Source: Thermoanaerobaculia bacterium (GTDB taxonomy: Bacteria; Acidobacteriota; Thermoanaerobaculia; UBA5066). From it: a stretch of DNA of 8,115 nucleotides. How positions within the stretch are numbered: position 1 is the stretch's first letter; each line of letters opens with the position of its first letter. The notes below the pieces were generated by a model. The model was not told where the DNA came from. It worked only from the letters and a program-made list of their open reading frames with translations, and did no database searches. Position numbers and translations under genes: made by a program. This document shows, in pieces, positions 1 to 6,282 of the stretch. The stretch is taken from NCBI GenBank assembly GCA_017999215.1, contig JAGOBQ010000168.1, forward strand, positions 1-8,115. Direction: 5' to 3'.

Positions 1-724
1 TCTGGAAGAAGGGGCGCGCCGAGAACGCGAGGACCGGGAGCGCGATGCCGAGCGAGACCCAGCGGAAGAACGTCTCGTAGGGGGAGGCCATCCCGGAGGC
101 CTCGCCGGCGTAGAGCGCCCCGTGCAGGAACATCAGGTTCATCGCGCCGGCCGCGGCGACGCCGAGCTTCACGAGGGCGGCGCGGTCCTCGGCGCGGCGG
201 GCGTCCCGCGCGCGGCCGGCCCGGTGGACGTGCGGCGAGTAGCCGAGGCGGTCGAGCGCGCGGGCGATCGCCGAGAGCTTCACGGTGCCGGGGCGCCAGG
301 TCACCTCGGCGACCGCGCTCGCGAGGTTCAGCCTCACGGAGTCGACGCCGTCGAGCGCCTCCGGGAGCTTCTCGACGAGCCAGACGCACGCGGCGCAGTG
401 GACCCCTTCGAGGTAGAGGCGGGTCCGGCAGCGCCCGCCGGGCTCCTCCTCGTTCGCCCCCTCCAGTGCGCGCGGGTCGTCGAGGTCCTCGAACGCGTGC
501 CCGGTCGGGCGGGCCGGCTCGAGGACGCCCCCCTGCTGCTCGACGAGGCCGTAGAACTTCTCGTAGCCCCAGTCGCGGATCAGGTCGTGGACCTGCCGGC
601 ACCCGTTGCAGCAGAACTGCTTCTCCTCGCCGGGACGGAGCATCCCCTCGGGGACCGCGAGGCCGCAGTGCGCGCACGCCACGGGGGCGGCGCGCAGGTG
701 CGAGCGCTCGCGAGGGTCCTTCAC
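1..724 (-). CDS. ccoI: CcoI/FixI copper-translocating P1B-type ATPase, N-terminal part (runs off the left edge)
   Basis: Partial gene of which only the first 241 codons are in the window; the catalytic core lies beyond position 1. I translated it by hand from the GTG at 724-722, which overlaps the ccoH stop in a GTGA. Domains in order: a Cys-rich N-terminal metal-binding module (CAHC at residues 17-20, then FCCNGC with Cys38, Cys39 and Cys42), as found on the N terminus of FixI/CcoI-type ATPases. Next is a heavy-metal-associated domain with the motif VHCAACVWL (Cys110 and Cys113) over about residues 101-165. The first transmembrane segments follow (about 184-205 and 221-240). In the family, CcoI exports copper across the inner membrane for CuB assembly in CcoN. 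Position directly after ccoG and ccoH supports this role over a general CopA. The phosphorylation motif (DKTGT) and the CPx membrane motif cannot be seen here. A ccoS gene often follows but would be outside the window. Confidence 0.93.
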   Translation of the reverse strand, partial: MKDPRERSHLRAAPVACAHCGLAVPEGMLRPGEEKQFCCNGCRQVHDLIRDWGYEKFYGLVEQQGGVLEPARPTGHAFEDLDDPRALEGANEEEPGGRCRTRLYLEGVHCAACVWLVEKLPEALDGVDSVRLNLASAVAEVTWRPGTVKLSAIARALDRLGYSPHVHRAGRARDARRAEDRAALVKLGVAAAGAMNLMFLHGALYAGEASGMASPYETFFRWVSLGIALPVLAFSARPFFQ

Positions 725-1257
725 CGCGCGCTCCCTCCCTCGGCGGGGGCGTCGCTCGCGACCGCGACGCGGGCCGAGTGGACGAAGCGCTGGCCGTCGC
801 GGAGCGCGTCGAGGCGGAAGTCCCAGGCGCCCGGCTCGTCCACGCGCAGGAGGGCGCGGTAGGAGCCGGGCCGGTGGGGGAGCTCGACGAGCGTTCCGGG
901 CGGGCCGCGGCGCGCCTCTGCGGCGCGCAGGGCGAAGAGGCGGCCGGTCAGCCCGGTGACGCCCTCCCCGTCGCGGTCGGCGACGAGGACGTCGACGGGG
1001 CGGGGCGCGCCGGCGACGTGCGGAACGCCCGCCGGCAGCTCGTACGTCACGGTCCAGCCGAGCGCGCGGCTCGCCGCGACGACCGCCTCGTCCGCGTCCC
1101 ACTCCTGCGAGGCCTCGTAGAAGCCGGCGATCGGGCGCGGCGCCGAGGGCCGCGTCGCCACCCAGACGAGGATCGCGTAGGCGGCGATCGACATCGTCAG
1201 GAGGCCGGTCAGGTAGAGGGGCCAGCGGTACTCGGAGAGGAACGTCCGGAGCTTCAC
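721..1257 (-). CDS. ccoH: CcoH/FixH-family cbb3 oxidase assembly protein
   Basis: A 178-residue protein starting at a GTG (1257-1255) that overlaps the ccoG stop codon (GTGA). A longer reading frame runs upstream antisense-like through ccoG, but only the part from this GTG looks like a protein. It has a short N-terminal cytoplasmic stretch with YRWPLYLTG, one transmembrane helix at about residues 14-34, and then a periplasmic domain. FixH-type features are the FYEASQEWDADEAV stretch just after the membrane helix (residues 46-59), the ALGW that follows it, and a PGSYRALL strand region near residue 130. In known systems FixH/CcoH is a single-span protein that associates with the cbb3 oxidase and is needed for its assembly or stability. 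Identification rests on these patterns plus its place between ccoG and ccoI. The gene ends inside the start codon of ccoI, so the two are probably translationally coupled. Confidence 0.9.
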   Translation of the reverse strand: MKLRTFLSEYRWPLYLTGLLTMSIAAYAILVWVATRPSAPRPIAGFYEASQEWDADEAVVAASRALGWTVTYELPAGVPHVAGAPRPVDVLVADRDGEGVTGLTGRLFALRAAEARRGPPGTLVELPHRPGSYRALLRVDEPGAWDFRLDALRDGQRFVHSARVAVASDAPAEGGSAR

Positions 1258-2726
1258 TTCCCGCCCCCCTTTCCCCAGGGTCCGAGGAGGAGGAAGTCGA
1301 TCTCCTTCCGGAAGCCCCGGTCCGACGTGACGAGGTAGCGCGCCGTCGCCTGGCCGTCGCGGAAGACCTCCGCCGGTACGGTCGTCACGACGTTCACGGT
1401 GACGACCTTCTCCGGCGCGACCTCGACCGGCCCTCCCGCCAGCACGAGCTTCGAGCCGGCGGGGGAGAGGACCTCGACCGCGAAGTTCTGCGGCACGTCG
1501 AGCTGGTTCGTGACGCGGAGCCGCTGCTGGTTCGCGACCTCGCCGGTGACGAGGAGCCGGTAGGGCTCGCGTCCGCCGCGGACGATCTCGACGAGGGCGT
1601 CGGCTCGGGTCAGGAGGAGGAACGCGAGGGAGCCCCAGGCGAGCGTCAGGAGCGCGAGGTAGATCAGGTTGCGGGGCCTCACGAGGCGCCGCGTCCCGCC
1701 CGCTTCCTGGCGCTCGGAGGTGTACTTGATCAGCCCGATCGGCTTCTTCTGGCCGAGCATCACCTCGTCGCAGGCGTCGACGCACTGGGCCGTCCCGATG
1801 CACTCCGACTGGAGGCCGCGGCGGATGTCGGTGCCGGTCGGGCAGGCGTTCACGCAGCTCCGGCAGTCGATGCAGTCGCCCGCGGCGACGCCCGCGACCC
1901 GGTCCTTCACCTTCACCTTCGGGTCGCCCCGCTTCGCGTCGTAGGCGACGAGGATCGTGTCGGGGTCGGCCATGACGCTCTGGAGCCGGCCGTAGGGGCA
2001 GGCGACCGTGCACATCTGGTCGCGGAACCAGCCGAAGTCGAAGAGGATCAGCGCCGTCAGGAAGGCGATCGTCCCGAGCGCGCCCGTCATCTCGCCCGGC
2101 GCGGAGGCGAGGCCCGCGAGGAGCCCCTTCCAGCTGACGAAGTAGGCGACGAACGTGGAGGCGAGGAGGAGCGCGAGGAACGCCCAGATCGCCCACTTGG
2201 CCGTCTTGATCCCCGCCTTGCGCGGGCTCATCGGCGCGGCGTTCAGCTTGCGCTGCGCGAGCGGCGCCCCCTCGAGGAGGAGCTCCACGGGACGGAAGAA
2301 GAACTCGAGGTAGACCGTCTGCGGGCAGGCGTAGCCGCACCACATCCGGCCGAACGTCGAGCCGACGAAGAAGACCGTGACGATGACGCCGAAGCCGAAG
2401 AGGAGGAGGAGGACGTTGTCGGTCGGGTGGAATGTCGCCCCGAGGATGTGGAAGAGCCGCTTCCCGAGGTCGAAGTGAACGGCCGGGTGCCCTCCCAGGG
2501 GGACGAGGGGGAGCGCGACGAACAGGACGAAGAGCCCCCAGGCCATCGCGCGCCGGATCTTCCAGTAGCGGCCGCGGTGGAGGACCGGGCGGATGAACTT
2601 CCGCGACCCGTCCGCGGCCATGCTGTAGAGGAGCTCCTCCTCGGGGGCGACGTCGAAGACGCGCTCCCGCCCGGCGGGCCTCTCGGCGCGCGGGGTCTCC
2701 TCCTTCGCGGCGACGGGTCCGGTCAC
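1254..2726 (-). CDS. ccoG: CcoG/FixG/RdxA membrane ferredoxin-like protein, Cu(II) reductase for cbb3 assembly
   Basis: A 490-residue membrane Fe-S protein beginning at GTG, one base after the ccoP stop. About five transmembrane helices lie near residues 60-78, 104-122, 178-198, 216-233 and 353-373. Two membrane-edge cysteine pairs are WCGYACPQT (Cys130, Cys134) and CTVACPYGRLQ (Cys239, Cys243), both hallmarks of the NapH/CcoG group. A dicluster ferredoxin region follows: CIDCRSCVNACP (Cys285, 288, 291, 295) and CIGTAQCVDAC (Cys309, 315, 319). A C-terminal periplasmic Ig-like domain (about 385-488) is typical of CcoG. In characterised bacteria CcoG reduces Cu(II) to Cu(I) before copper delivery to the oxidase. 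Odd point: residue 312 is Thr (codon ACG), where a full CxxCxxCxxxC second cluster would have Cys. Only three of its four usual ligands are therefore present locally. Confidence 0.96.
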   Translation of the reverse strand: MTGPVAAKEETPRAERPAGRERVFDVAPEEELLYSMAADGSRKFIRPVLHRGRYWKIRRAMAWGLFVLFVALPLVPLGGHPAVHFDLGKRLFHILGATFHPTDNVLLLLFGFGVIVTVFFVGSTFGRMWCGYACPQTVYLEFFFRPVELLLEGAPLAQRKLNAAPMSPRKAGIKTAKWAIWAFLALLLASTFVAYFVSWKGLLAGLASAPGEMTGALGTIAFLTALILFDFGWFRDQMCTVACPYGRLQSVMADPDTILVAYDAKRGDPKVKVKDRVAGVAAGDCIDCRSCVNACPTGTDIRRGLQSECIGTAQCVDACDEVMLGQKKPIGLIKYTSERQEAGGTRRLVRPRNLIYLALLTLAWGSLAFLLLTRADALVEIVRGGREPYRLLVTGEVANQQRLRVTNQLDVPQNFAVEVLSPAGSKLVLAGGPVEVAPEKVVTVNVVTTVPAEVFRDGQATARYLVTSDRGFRKEIDFLLLGPWGKGGGK

Positions 2727-2727
2727 G

Positions 2728-3315
2728 TCAGCTTCCGGGGATCGTCTCGGGCGGGAACGGTTCGCCCTCGGCGGGCTTGGCGTTCGCGGGGTTCGAGCCC
2801 TGGACGCTCCGCACGTACGAGACGAGCGCCGAGATCTCCTCCGGCGGGATCGCCCGCCCCCAGGGCGGCATCCCCTTCGCCGGCCAGCCCTTCACGATCG
2901 TCTGGAAGACCTGCTCGACGGAGCCGCCGTGGATCCAGCGGTCGTCGGTCAGGTTCGGGCCGATGAGCCCCTGCGCGTTCTCGCCGTGGCACGAGGCGCA
3001 CGACTTCGCGAAGCGCCCGGCTCCCCGGTCGAGGACGACCGGGTCCGCGGCGCCGGCGAGGAGCTCGGCGGCGGTCGGCGCGACGAGCGGGTTCGCGTCG
3101 AAGTGCGCCTGGACCGAGGCGAGCGCCTTCTCCGTCTCCGCGCGGTACTCCGAGTCCATCGACCTCTCGCCGAAGCGGAGGGCGTAGAAGGCGAGGTAGA
3201 GGACGGAGAAGGCGATCGCCCCCCACCAGATGGCCATGAGCCAGCCCGGGAGGGGGTTGTCGTACTCCTTGATGCCGTCGATGTCGTGGAGGACCTTGTC
3301 TTCGTATTCGGCCAT
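2728..3315 (-). CDS. ccoP: CcoP, mono-heme c-type subunit III of cbb3 oxidase
   Basis: A 195-residue membrane-anchored cytochrome c. The N terminus carries the CcoP_N signature (HDIDGIKEYDNPLPGW, residues 10-25), followed by one transmembrane helix (about 25-46) and a linker. A single class I cytochrome c domain has CASCHG (Cys106, Cys109, His110), the GPNLTDD stretch (119-125) and a probable distal ligand in KGMPPWG (Met149). In the oxidase CcoP passes electrons from soluble cytochrome c to CcoO. Most proteobacterial CcoP proteins are near 300 residues with two CXXCH motifs; this one has only one and is correspondingly short, with no sign of a frameshift or truncation because the C terminus ends cleanly before ccoG. 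It starts at ATG 3315-3313 behind GGAGGGG (3325-3319), 12 bases after ccoQ. Confidence 0.96.
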   Translation of the reverse strand: MAEYEDKVLHDIDGIKEYDNPLPGWLMAIWWGAIAFSVLYLAFYALRFGERSMDSEYRAETEKALASVQAHFDANPLVAPTAAELLAGAADPVVLDRGAGRFAKSCASCHGENAQGLIGPNLTDDRWIHGGSVEQVFQTIVKGWPAKGMPPWGRAIPPEEISALVSYVRSVQGSNPANAKPAEGEPFPPETIPGS

Positions 3316-3318
3316 CGT

Positions 3319-3325
3319 CCCCTCC
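3319..3325 (-). promoter_or_regulatory. Ribosome binding site of ccoP
   Basis: GGAGGGG on the minus strand, close before ATG 3315-3313, in the 12-base gap after ccoQ. It is a strong Shine-Dalgarno match, unlike the weaker coupled GTG starts of the assembly genes downstream. Confidence 0.65.
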
Positions 3326-3327
3326 GG

Positions 3328-3531
3328 TCAGGCCCCGCGTCGCGGCTCGGCGGCGAGCGCCGGCGAGGCGGTCTCGTCGTCGGCCAGCGGCAGGCGGGCC
3401 CGCTCTGCGAGCGCGTCGGGCCGGGCGCGGACGACGCGGACCGCGAGAACGAGCCAGACGCCGAGGAAGAAGAGCATCGAGGCGATCGCCCAGGCCTGGG
3501 CGCCGCTCTCGCGGGCGAGCTCCTGAAGCAT
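3328..3531 (-). CDS. ccoQ: CcoQ/FixQ-like small subunit of cbb3 oxidase
   Basis: A 67-residue protein beginning MLQELARESG, with one hydrophobic helix at about residues 13-33 (AWAIASMLFFLGVWLVLAV) followed by basic residues (RVVRAR) and an acidic, Ala-rich tail. Small size, single span and position between ccoO and ccoP match CcoQ, which stabilises CcoP binding in known oxidases. Sequence similarity within this family is weak, so position is the main argument. The start is ATG 3531-3529, five bases after the ccoNO stop. A Shine-Dalgarno GAGGT (3543-3539) overlaps that stop at a spacing of seven bases. It is easily missed because a much longer spurious reading frame in the same phase runs through ccoNO. 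Confidence 0.85.
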   Translation of the reverse strand: MLQELARESGAQAWAIASMLFFLGVWLVLAVRVVRARPDALAERARLPLADDETASPALAAEPRRGA

Positions 3532-3536
3532 GGCGG

Positions 3537-5795
3537 CTACCTCGCGGCCGCGACGGGCGCGGCGGCCGGCGCGGCGTCGGCGGCGGGCGCCGCCGGCAGC
3601 GCGAGCGGCGGCTGGACCAGGGGCCGGCGCCAGCGGATGTCGGTACCGAGCCGCTGGAGGTAGGCGGTGAGCGCCGTGATCTCCCGGTCGGCGAGGCCGG
3701 GGGGGCCTTGCTGCGCTTCGACCTCGGTGGCGATGGCCTGCGCCTGGGCGGCGATCGCCGCCTTCGCCATCGCGATCTCGCCGTCCGAGTACGGGACCCC
3801 GACGGTGCGCATCGCACGCATCTTCGCCTCGACGAGCGCGTCGTCGATCGGGTCCTTCAGGAGGTGCGGGTAGCGCGGCATGACGGAGCCCGGCGTCATG
3901 GAGCGCGGCTGGTCCATGTGCCGGACGTGCCAGAGCGACGGGTACTTCCCGCCCACGCGGTGCAGGTCGGGACCCGTCCGCTTCGACCCCCACTGGAACG
4001 GGTGGTCGTAGACGAACTCGCCCGCCTTGGAGTACTCGCCGTACCGCTCCGTCTCGTGCCGGAACGGGCGGACCATCTGCGAGTGGCAGTTGTAGCAGCC
4101 CTCGCGGACGTAGATGTCGCGCCCGAGGAGCTCGAGCGGCGTGTAGGGCTTCACGCTCGCGATCGTCTTCACGTTGCTCTCGTCGAAGAACATCGGGATC
4201 GCCTCGACGAGGGAGCCGACGGAGAGCGCGAGGGCCGTCATCACCGTCAGGAGGACGACGCGCCCCTCGATCGCGCGGTGGACGCCGTGCCGGATCACGT
4301 GCTGGAGGCGGTAGAACGCGTGGTCCCACGTCCCGGGGGCCGTCGTCGCGCCGGGGGCCGAGCGGTCGACGACGAGGGGGGGCGCCTTCACCTCGGGCTC
4401 CTCGTCGAAGCCGGCGGGCGCGTTCCTCATCGTCCGGACGAGGTTGTAGAGCATGACGAGGAGGCCGGCGAAGAAGAGAAGCGCGCCGACGAGCCGGACC
4501 CAGTACATCGGGACGATCCGGAGGACGGTCTCGATGAAGTCGGGGTAGACGAGGCGGCCGTCGGGCTCGAAAGCGCGCCACATCGCCCACTGGGTGATGC
4601 CGGCGACCCACATCGAGACCTGGTAGAGGATCAGCCCGATCGTCCCGATCCAGAAGTGCGCCGTGGCGAGCTTCTTCGAGAAGAGCTCCGTCTTCCAGAG
4701 GCGGGGGACGATCCAGTAGAGGATCCCGAACGAGAGGAAGGAGTTCCAGCCGAGCGTCCCGGCGTGGACGTGGCCGATCGTCCAGTCGGTGTAGTGCGAG
4801 ACCGCGTTCACCGACTTGATCGACATCATCGGCCCCTCGAACGTCGCCATGCCGTAGTAGGTCACGGCGACGACGAGGAACTTCAGGACCGGGTCGTCGC
4901 GGAGCTTGTTCCACGCCCCGCGGAGCGTCAGGAGGCCGTTCACCATGCCGCCCCAGGAGGGCATCCAGAGGATGAGCGAGAAGAGCATCCCGAGCGTCGA
5001 GGCCCACTCGGGGAGCGCCGTGTAGTGGAGGTGGTGCGGCCCCGCCCAGATGTAGACGAAGACCAGCGACCAGAAGTGCATGATCGAGAGCTTGTAGCTG
5101 AAGACCGGGCGCTCGGCCGCCTTCGGCAGGTAGTAGTACATGAGCCCGAGGTAGGGCGTCGTCAGGAAGAAGGCGACGGCGTTGTGGCCGTACCACCACT
5201 GCATCAGGGCGTCCTTGACGCCCGCGTAGGCCGGGTAGCTCCCGAGCCAGGAGTAGGGGACCGCGGCGCTGTTGCCGATGTGGAGGATCGCGATCGCGAC
5301 GATCGTCGCGATGTAGAACCAGATCGCGACGTAGAGGTGCTCCTCGCGGCGGCGGGCGATCGTCCCGAAGAAGTTGACCGCGAAGACGACCCAGAGGAAC
5401 GTGATGACGACGTCGAGGACCCACGGGAGCTCGGCGTACTCCTTCGCCTGAGTCACGCCGCCGACGAGCGCGACCGCGCCGGCGACGATCAGGAGCTGCC
5501 ACCCCCAGAAGTGGATCTTCGACAGGGTGTCGCTGAAGAGGCGGGCCTTCAGCAGCCGCTGCATCGAGTGGTAGGTCCCGCCGAAGATCATGTTCCCGAC
5601 GAACGCGAAGATGACCGCGTTCGTGTGGAGCGGGCGGAGCCTCCCGAACGTGAGGTACGGCGCGAGGTTCAGCTCCGGCAGGAAGAGCATCGCGGCAACC
5701 AGGACGCCGACGAGCATCCCGACCACGGCCCAGAAGATCGCGGCGAGGAAGAAGAGCCGCGGGGTTCGATCGTCGTACCGAACGGTGTCGCTCAT
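3537..5795 (-). CDS. ccoNO: CcoNO fusion: cbb3-type cytochrome c oxidase subunits I and II in one chain
   Basis: A 752-residue protein joining the catalytic subunit CcoN (about 1-455) to the mono-heme subunit CcoO (about 490-725). In CcoN the metal ligands are visible: His57 (RPLHTNAV, low-spin heme b), His204 (WWYGHNAV) and His254/His255 (AGPHHLHYT) for CuB, and His342/His344 (TIGHVHAG) for hemes b3 and b. Tyr248 lies 44 residues after His204, the spacing of the cross-linked His-Tyr pair in C-family oxidases. Glu320 in ATFEGPMM matches the conserved membrane Glu. The CcoO part has a membrane anchor (about 513-533), CYNCH (567-571) and SVMPRYPHL with Met639 as likely distal ligand. An Ala/Pro-rich tail ends the chain. 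I chose ATG 5795-5793 (MSDTVRYDD) because homology begins there and GGGAG lies just upstream; the frame is open for another 72 codons to 6011, but that part looks non-coding. Both CcoN ends and the CcoO N terminus are cytoplasmic, so a direct fusion is topologically possible. Confidence 0.97.
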   Translation of the reverse strand: MSDTVRYDDRTPRLFFLAAIFWAVVGMLVGVLVAAMLFLPELNLAPYLTFGRLRPLHTNAVIFAFVGNMIFGGTYHSMQRLLKARLFSDTLSKIHFWGWQLLIVAGAVALVGGVTQAKEYAELPWVLDVVITFLWVVFAVNFFGTIARRREEHLYVAIWFYIATIVAIAILHIGNSAAVPYSWLGSYPAYAGVKDALMQWWYGHNAVAFFLTTPYLGLMYYYLPKAAERPVFSYKLSIMHFWSLVFVYIWAGPHHLHYTALPEWASTLGMLFSLILWMPSWGGMVNGLLTLRGAWNKLRDDPVLKFLVVAVTYYGMATFEGPMMSIKSVNAVSHYTDWTIGHVHAGTLGWNSFLSFGILYWIVPRLWKTELFSKKLATAHFWIGTIGLILYQVSMWVAGITQWAMWRAFEPDGRLVYPDFIETVLRIVPMYWVRLVGALLFFAGLLVMLYNLVRTMRNAPAGFDEEPEVKAPPLVVDRSAPGATTAPGTWDHAFYRLQHVIRHGVHRAIEGRVVLLTVMTALALSVGSLVEAIPMFFDESNVKTIASVKPYTPLELLGRDIYVREGCYNCHSQMVRPFRHETERYGEYSKAGEFVYDHPFQWGSKRTGPDLHRVGGKYPSLWHVRHMDQPRSMTPGSVMPRYPHLLKDPIDDALVEAKMRAMRTVGVPYSDGEIAMAKAAIAAQAQAIATEVEAQQGPPGLADREITALTAYLQRLGTDIRWRRPLVQPPLALPAAPAADAAPAAAPVAAAR
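3539..3543 (-). promoter_or_regulatory. Ribosome binding site of ccoQ
   Basis: GAGGT on the minus strand, seven bases before ATG 3531-3529. It overlaps the last codon region of ccoNO, so initiation of ccoQ is probably helped by ribosomes finishing ccoNO. This site fixes the ccoQ start inside a longer open frame. Confidence 0.6.
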
Positions 5796-5799
5796 CGAT

Positions 5800-5809
5800 C
5801 TCCCATCCT
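5800..5809 (-). promoter_or_regulatory. Ribosome binding site of ccoNO
   Basis: AGGATGGGAG on the minus strand, with GGGAG ending four bases before ATG 5795-5793. It supports this ATG over the in-frame upstream ATG at 6011-6009. Confidence 0.55.
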
Positions 5810-5909
5810 GTTTCACTGCGTTCGCCGCGGAAGGTCCGGAGCCGGGTCCGGGAGGCGTCGCCGGGGCGGAGCGGACGCGGCGCCGGAGAGGCCACACGGA
5901 TCTCCACAA

Positions 5910-5925
5910 AGGCGTCGAGACGCCT
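5910..5925 (-). promoter_or_regulatory. Inverted repeat in the ccoNO leader (possible hairpin or operator)
   Basis: AGGCGTC and GACGCCT form perfect seven-base arms around two bases. On the minus strand, the direction of ccoNO transcription, the stem is followed by TTTGTGG, which gives a weak terminator-like or attenuator-like shape about 115 bases before the start codon. It could equally be a protein-binding palindrome or chance in GC-rich DNA. Confidence 0.3.
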
Positions 5926-6097
5926 CCCCGAGGTGCATGGCTCCCTGGCTCTCTCCCGACACGCGGCCCCCTGGCGGCGGCACGGCTCCTGCTGCCTGAT
6001 CCGGCGCGCATGTTCCTTCCCGTTGCAGCGCAGCACCATCCTCCAGACGCCTCAATTCAGGTCAGGAATGGGCCGGATTGGCCGCGGATCTTCAGAA

Positions 6098-6111
6098 TCC
6101 CGGATCCGGGA
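6098..6111. repeat. Perfect 14-base palindrome TCCCGGATCCGGGA
   Basis: Every base pairs with its mirror position around 6104/6105, and the symmetry ends at 6097/6112. It lies at the ccoNO-facing edge of the AT-rich island, about 300 bases upstream of the ccoNO start. A dimeric regulator site is possible; no known consensus is matched. Confidence 0.4.
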
Positions 6112-6112
6112 C

Positions 6113-6156
6113 TCGTTTCGATAAACGAAGAAATGAACTCGCGTTGCGCGATTTCT
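6113..6156. promoter_or_regulatory. AT-rich island with nested inverted repeats, candidate cco promoter/operator
   Basis: Contains TCGTTT-CGAT-AAACGA (6113-6128), AGAAAT/ATTTCT arms at 6129-6134 and 6151-6156, and between them TCGCG-TTG-CGCGA (6139-6151). Base composition differs sharply from the surrounding GC-rich DNA, as is common for promoters in such genomes. The assignment as promoter is inference: no clear hexamer pair is seen, and the distance to ccoNO implies a leader of about 300 bases. Confidence 0.35.
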
Positions 6157-6192
6157 GCATTTTCGTCGCAATTACGGAGGGTTGGGTCGGCG

Positions 6193-6208
6193 TGATGCAA
6201 ACACATCA
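6193..6208. repeat. Interrupted palindrome TGATG-N6-CATCA
   Basis: Five-base arms with a six-base spacer in the AT-richer part of the intergenic region. The half-sites resemble TGAT/ATCA half-sites of CRP/FNR-family regulators, but the spacing (TGAT-N8-ATCA) does not fit the FNR spacing (TTGAT-N4-ATCAA) or the CRP consensus (TGTGA-N6-TCACA). Only a weak operator candidate. Confidence 0.25.
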
Positions 6209-6234
6209 TGTCTCGCGCCCGGAATGACCCGATC

Positions 6235-6251
6235 CGGGGCGAAACGCCCCG
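6235..6251 (-). terminator. Hairpin behind the amylase gene, possible terminator
   Basis: CGGGGCG and CGCCCCG form perfect seven-base arms around a three-base loop. The hairpin begins 31 bases after the amylase stop codon on the minus strand. No T-tract follows on that strand (GATCGGGTC), so it is not a classical intrinsic terminator. It may act as a 3'-end stabiliser or work with Rho. Confidence 0.4.
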
Positions 6252-6282
6252 CCGGGAACGACGCGGCGACCGGGAGGGGGAC

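Larger units (their letters stand above)
5796..6282. other. Intergenic region between the amylase gene and ccoNO
   Basis: 487 bases with no convincing gene. Next to the amylase end is a GC hairpin (6235-6251). Then comes the only markedly AT-rich stretch of the window (about 6113-6180), with several short inverted repeats. The remaining ~300 bases before ccoNO are GC-rich and non-coding. Reading frames cross it on both strands, but they have low-complexity Arg/Pro/Gly composition and no recognisable protein. The promoter of the cco operon is most likely in or near the AT-rich island. I could not find a TTGAT-N4-ATCAA FNR/Anr box, nor a sure -35/-10 pair. Confidence 0.7.

Noticed and set aside
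1258..2343. Upstream extension of the ccoH frame through ccoG
   Set aside because: Low-complexity Arg/Pro/Gly translation that overlaps ccoG fully; FixH homology begins at the GTG at 1257.
5979..5992. Sigma-54-like GG-N10-GC (GGCACGGCTCCTGC) on the plus strand
   Set aside because: Partial match that points away from ccoNO; no plus-strand gene follows for more than 1.8 kb.
3708..5999. 763-codon plus-strand open frame opposite ccoNO
   Set aside because: Highly charged Arg/Asp/Glu-rich, no recognisable domain. It mirrors the third-position GC bias of the real gene, which removes stops from the antisense frame.
3328..6039. 903-codon minus-strand frame overlapping ccoNO
   Set aside because: Only its last 67 codons (ccoQ) look like a protein; the rest is an out-of-phase Arg/Pro-rich shadow of ccoNO.
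5813..6055. 80-codon minus-strand frame in the ccoNO upstream region
   Set aside because: No recognisable sequence pattern or membrane helix, composition typical of non-coding GC-rich frames, no clear ribosome site.
6218..6238. CCCGG/CCGGG inverted repeat with an 11-base loop
   Set aside because: Short arms in GC-rich DNA that overlap the stronger hairpin at 6235-6251; likely chance.
5796..6282. FNR/Anr box expected upstream of a cbb3 operon
   Set aside because: I found no TTGAT-N4-ATCAA or close variant on either strand; the nearest candidate (6193-6208) has the wrong spacing.
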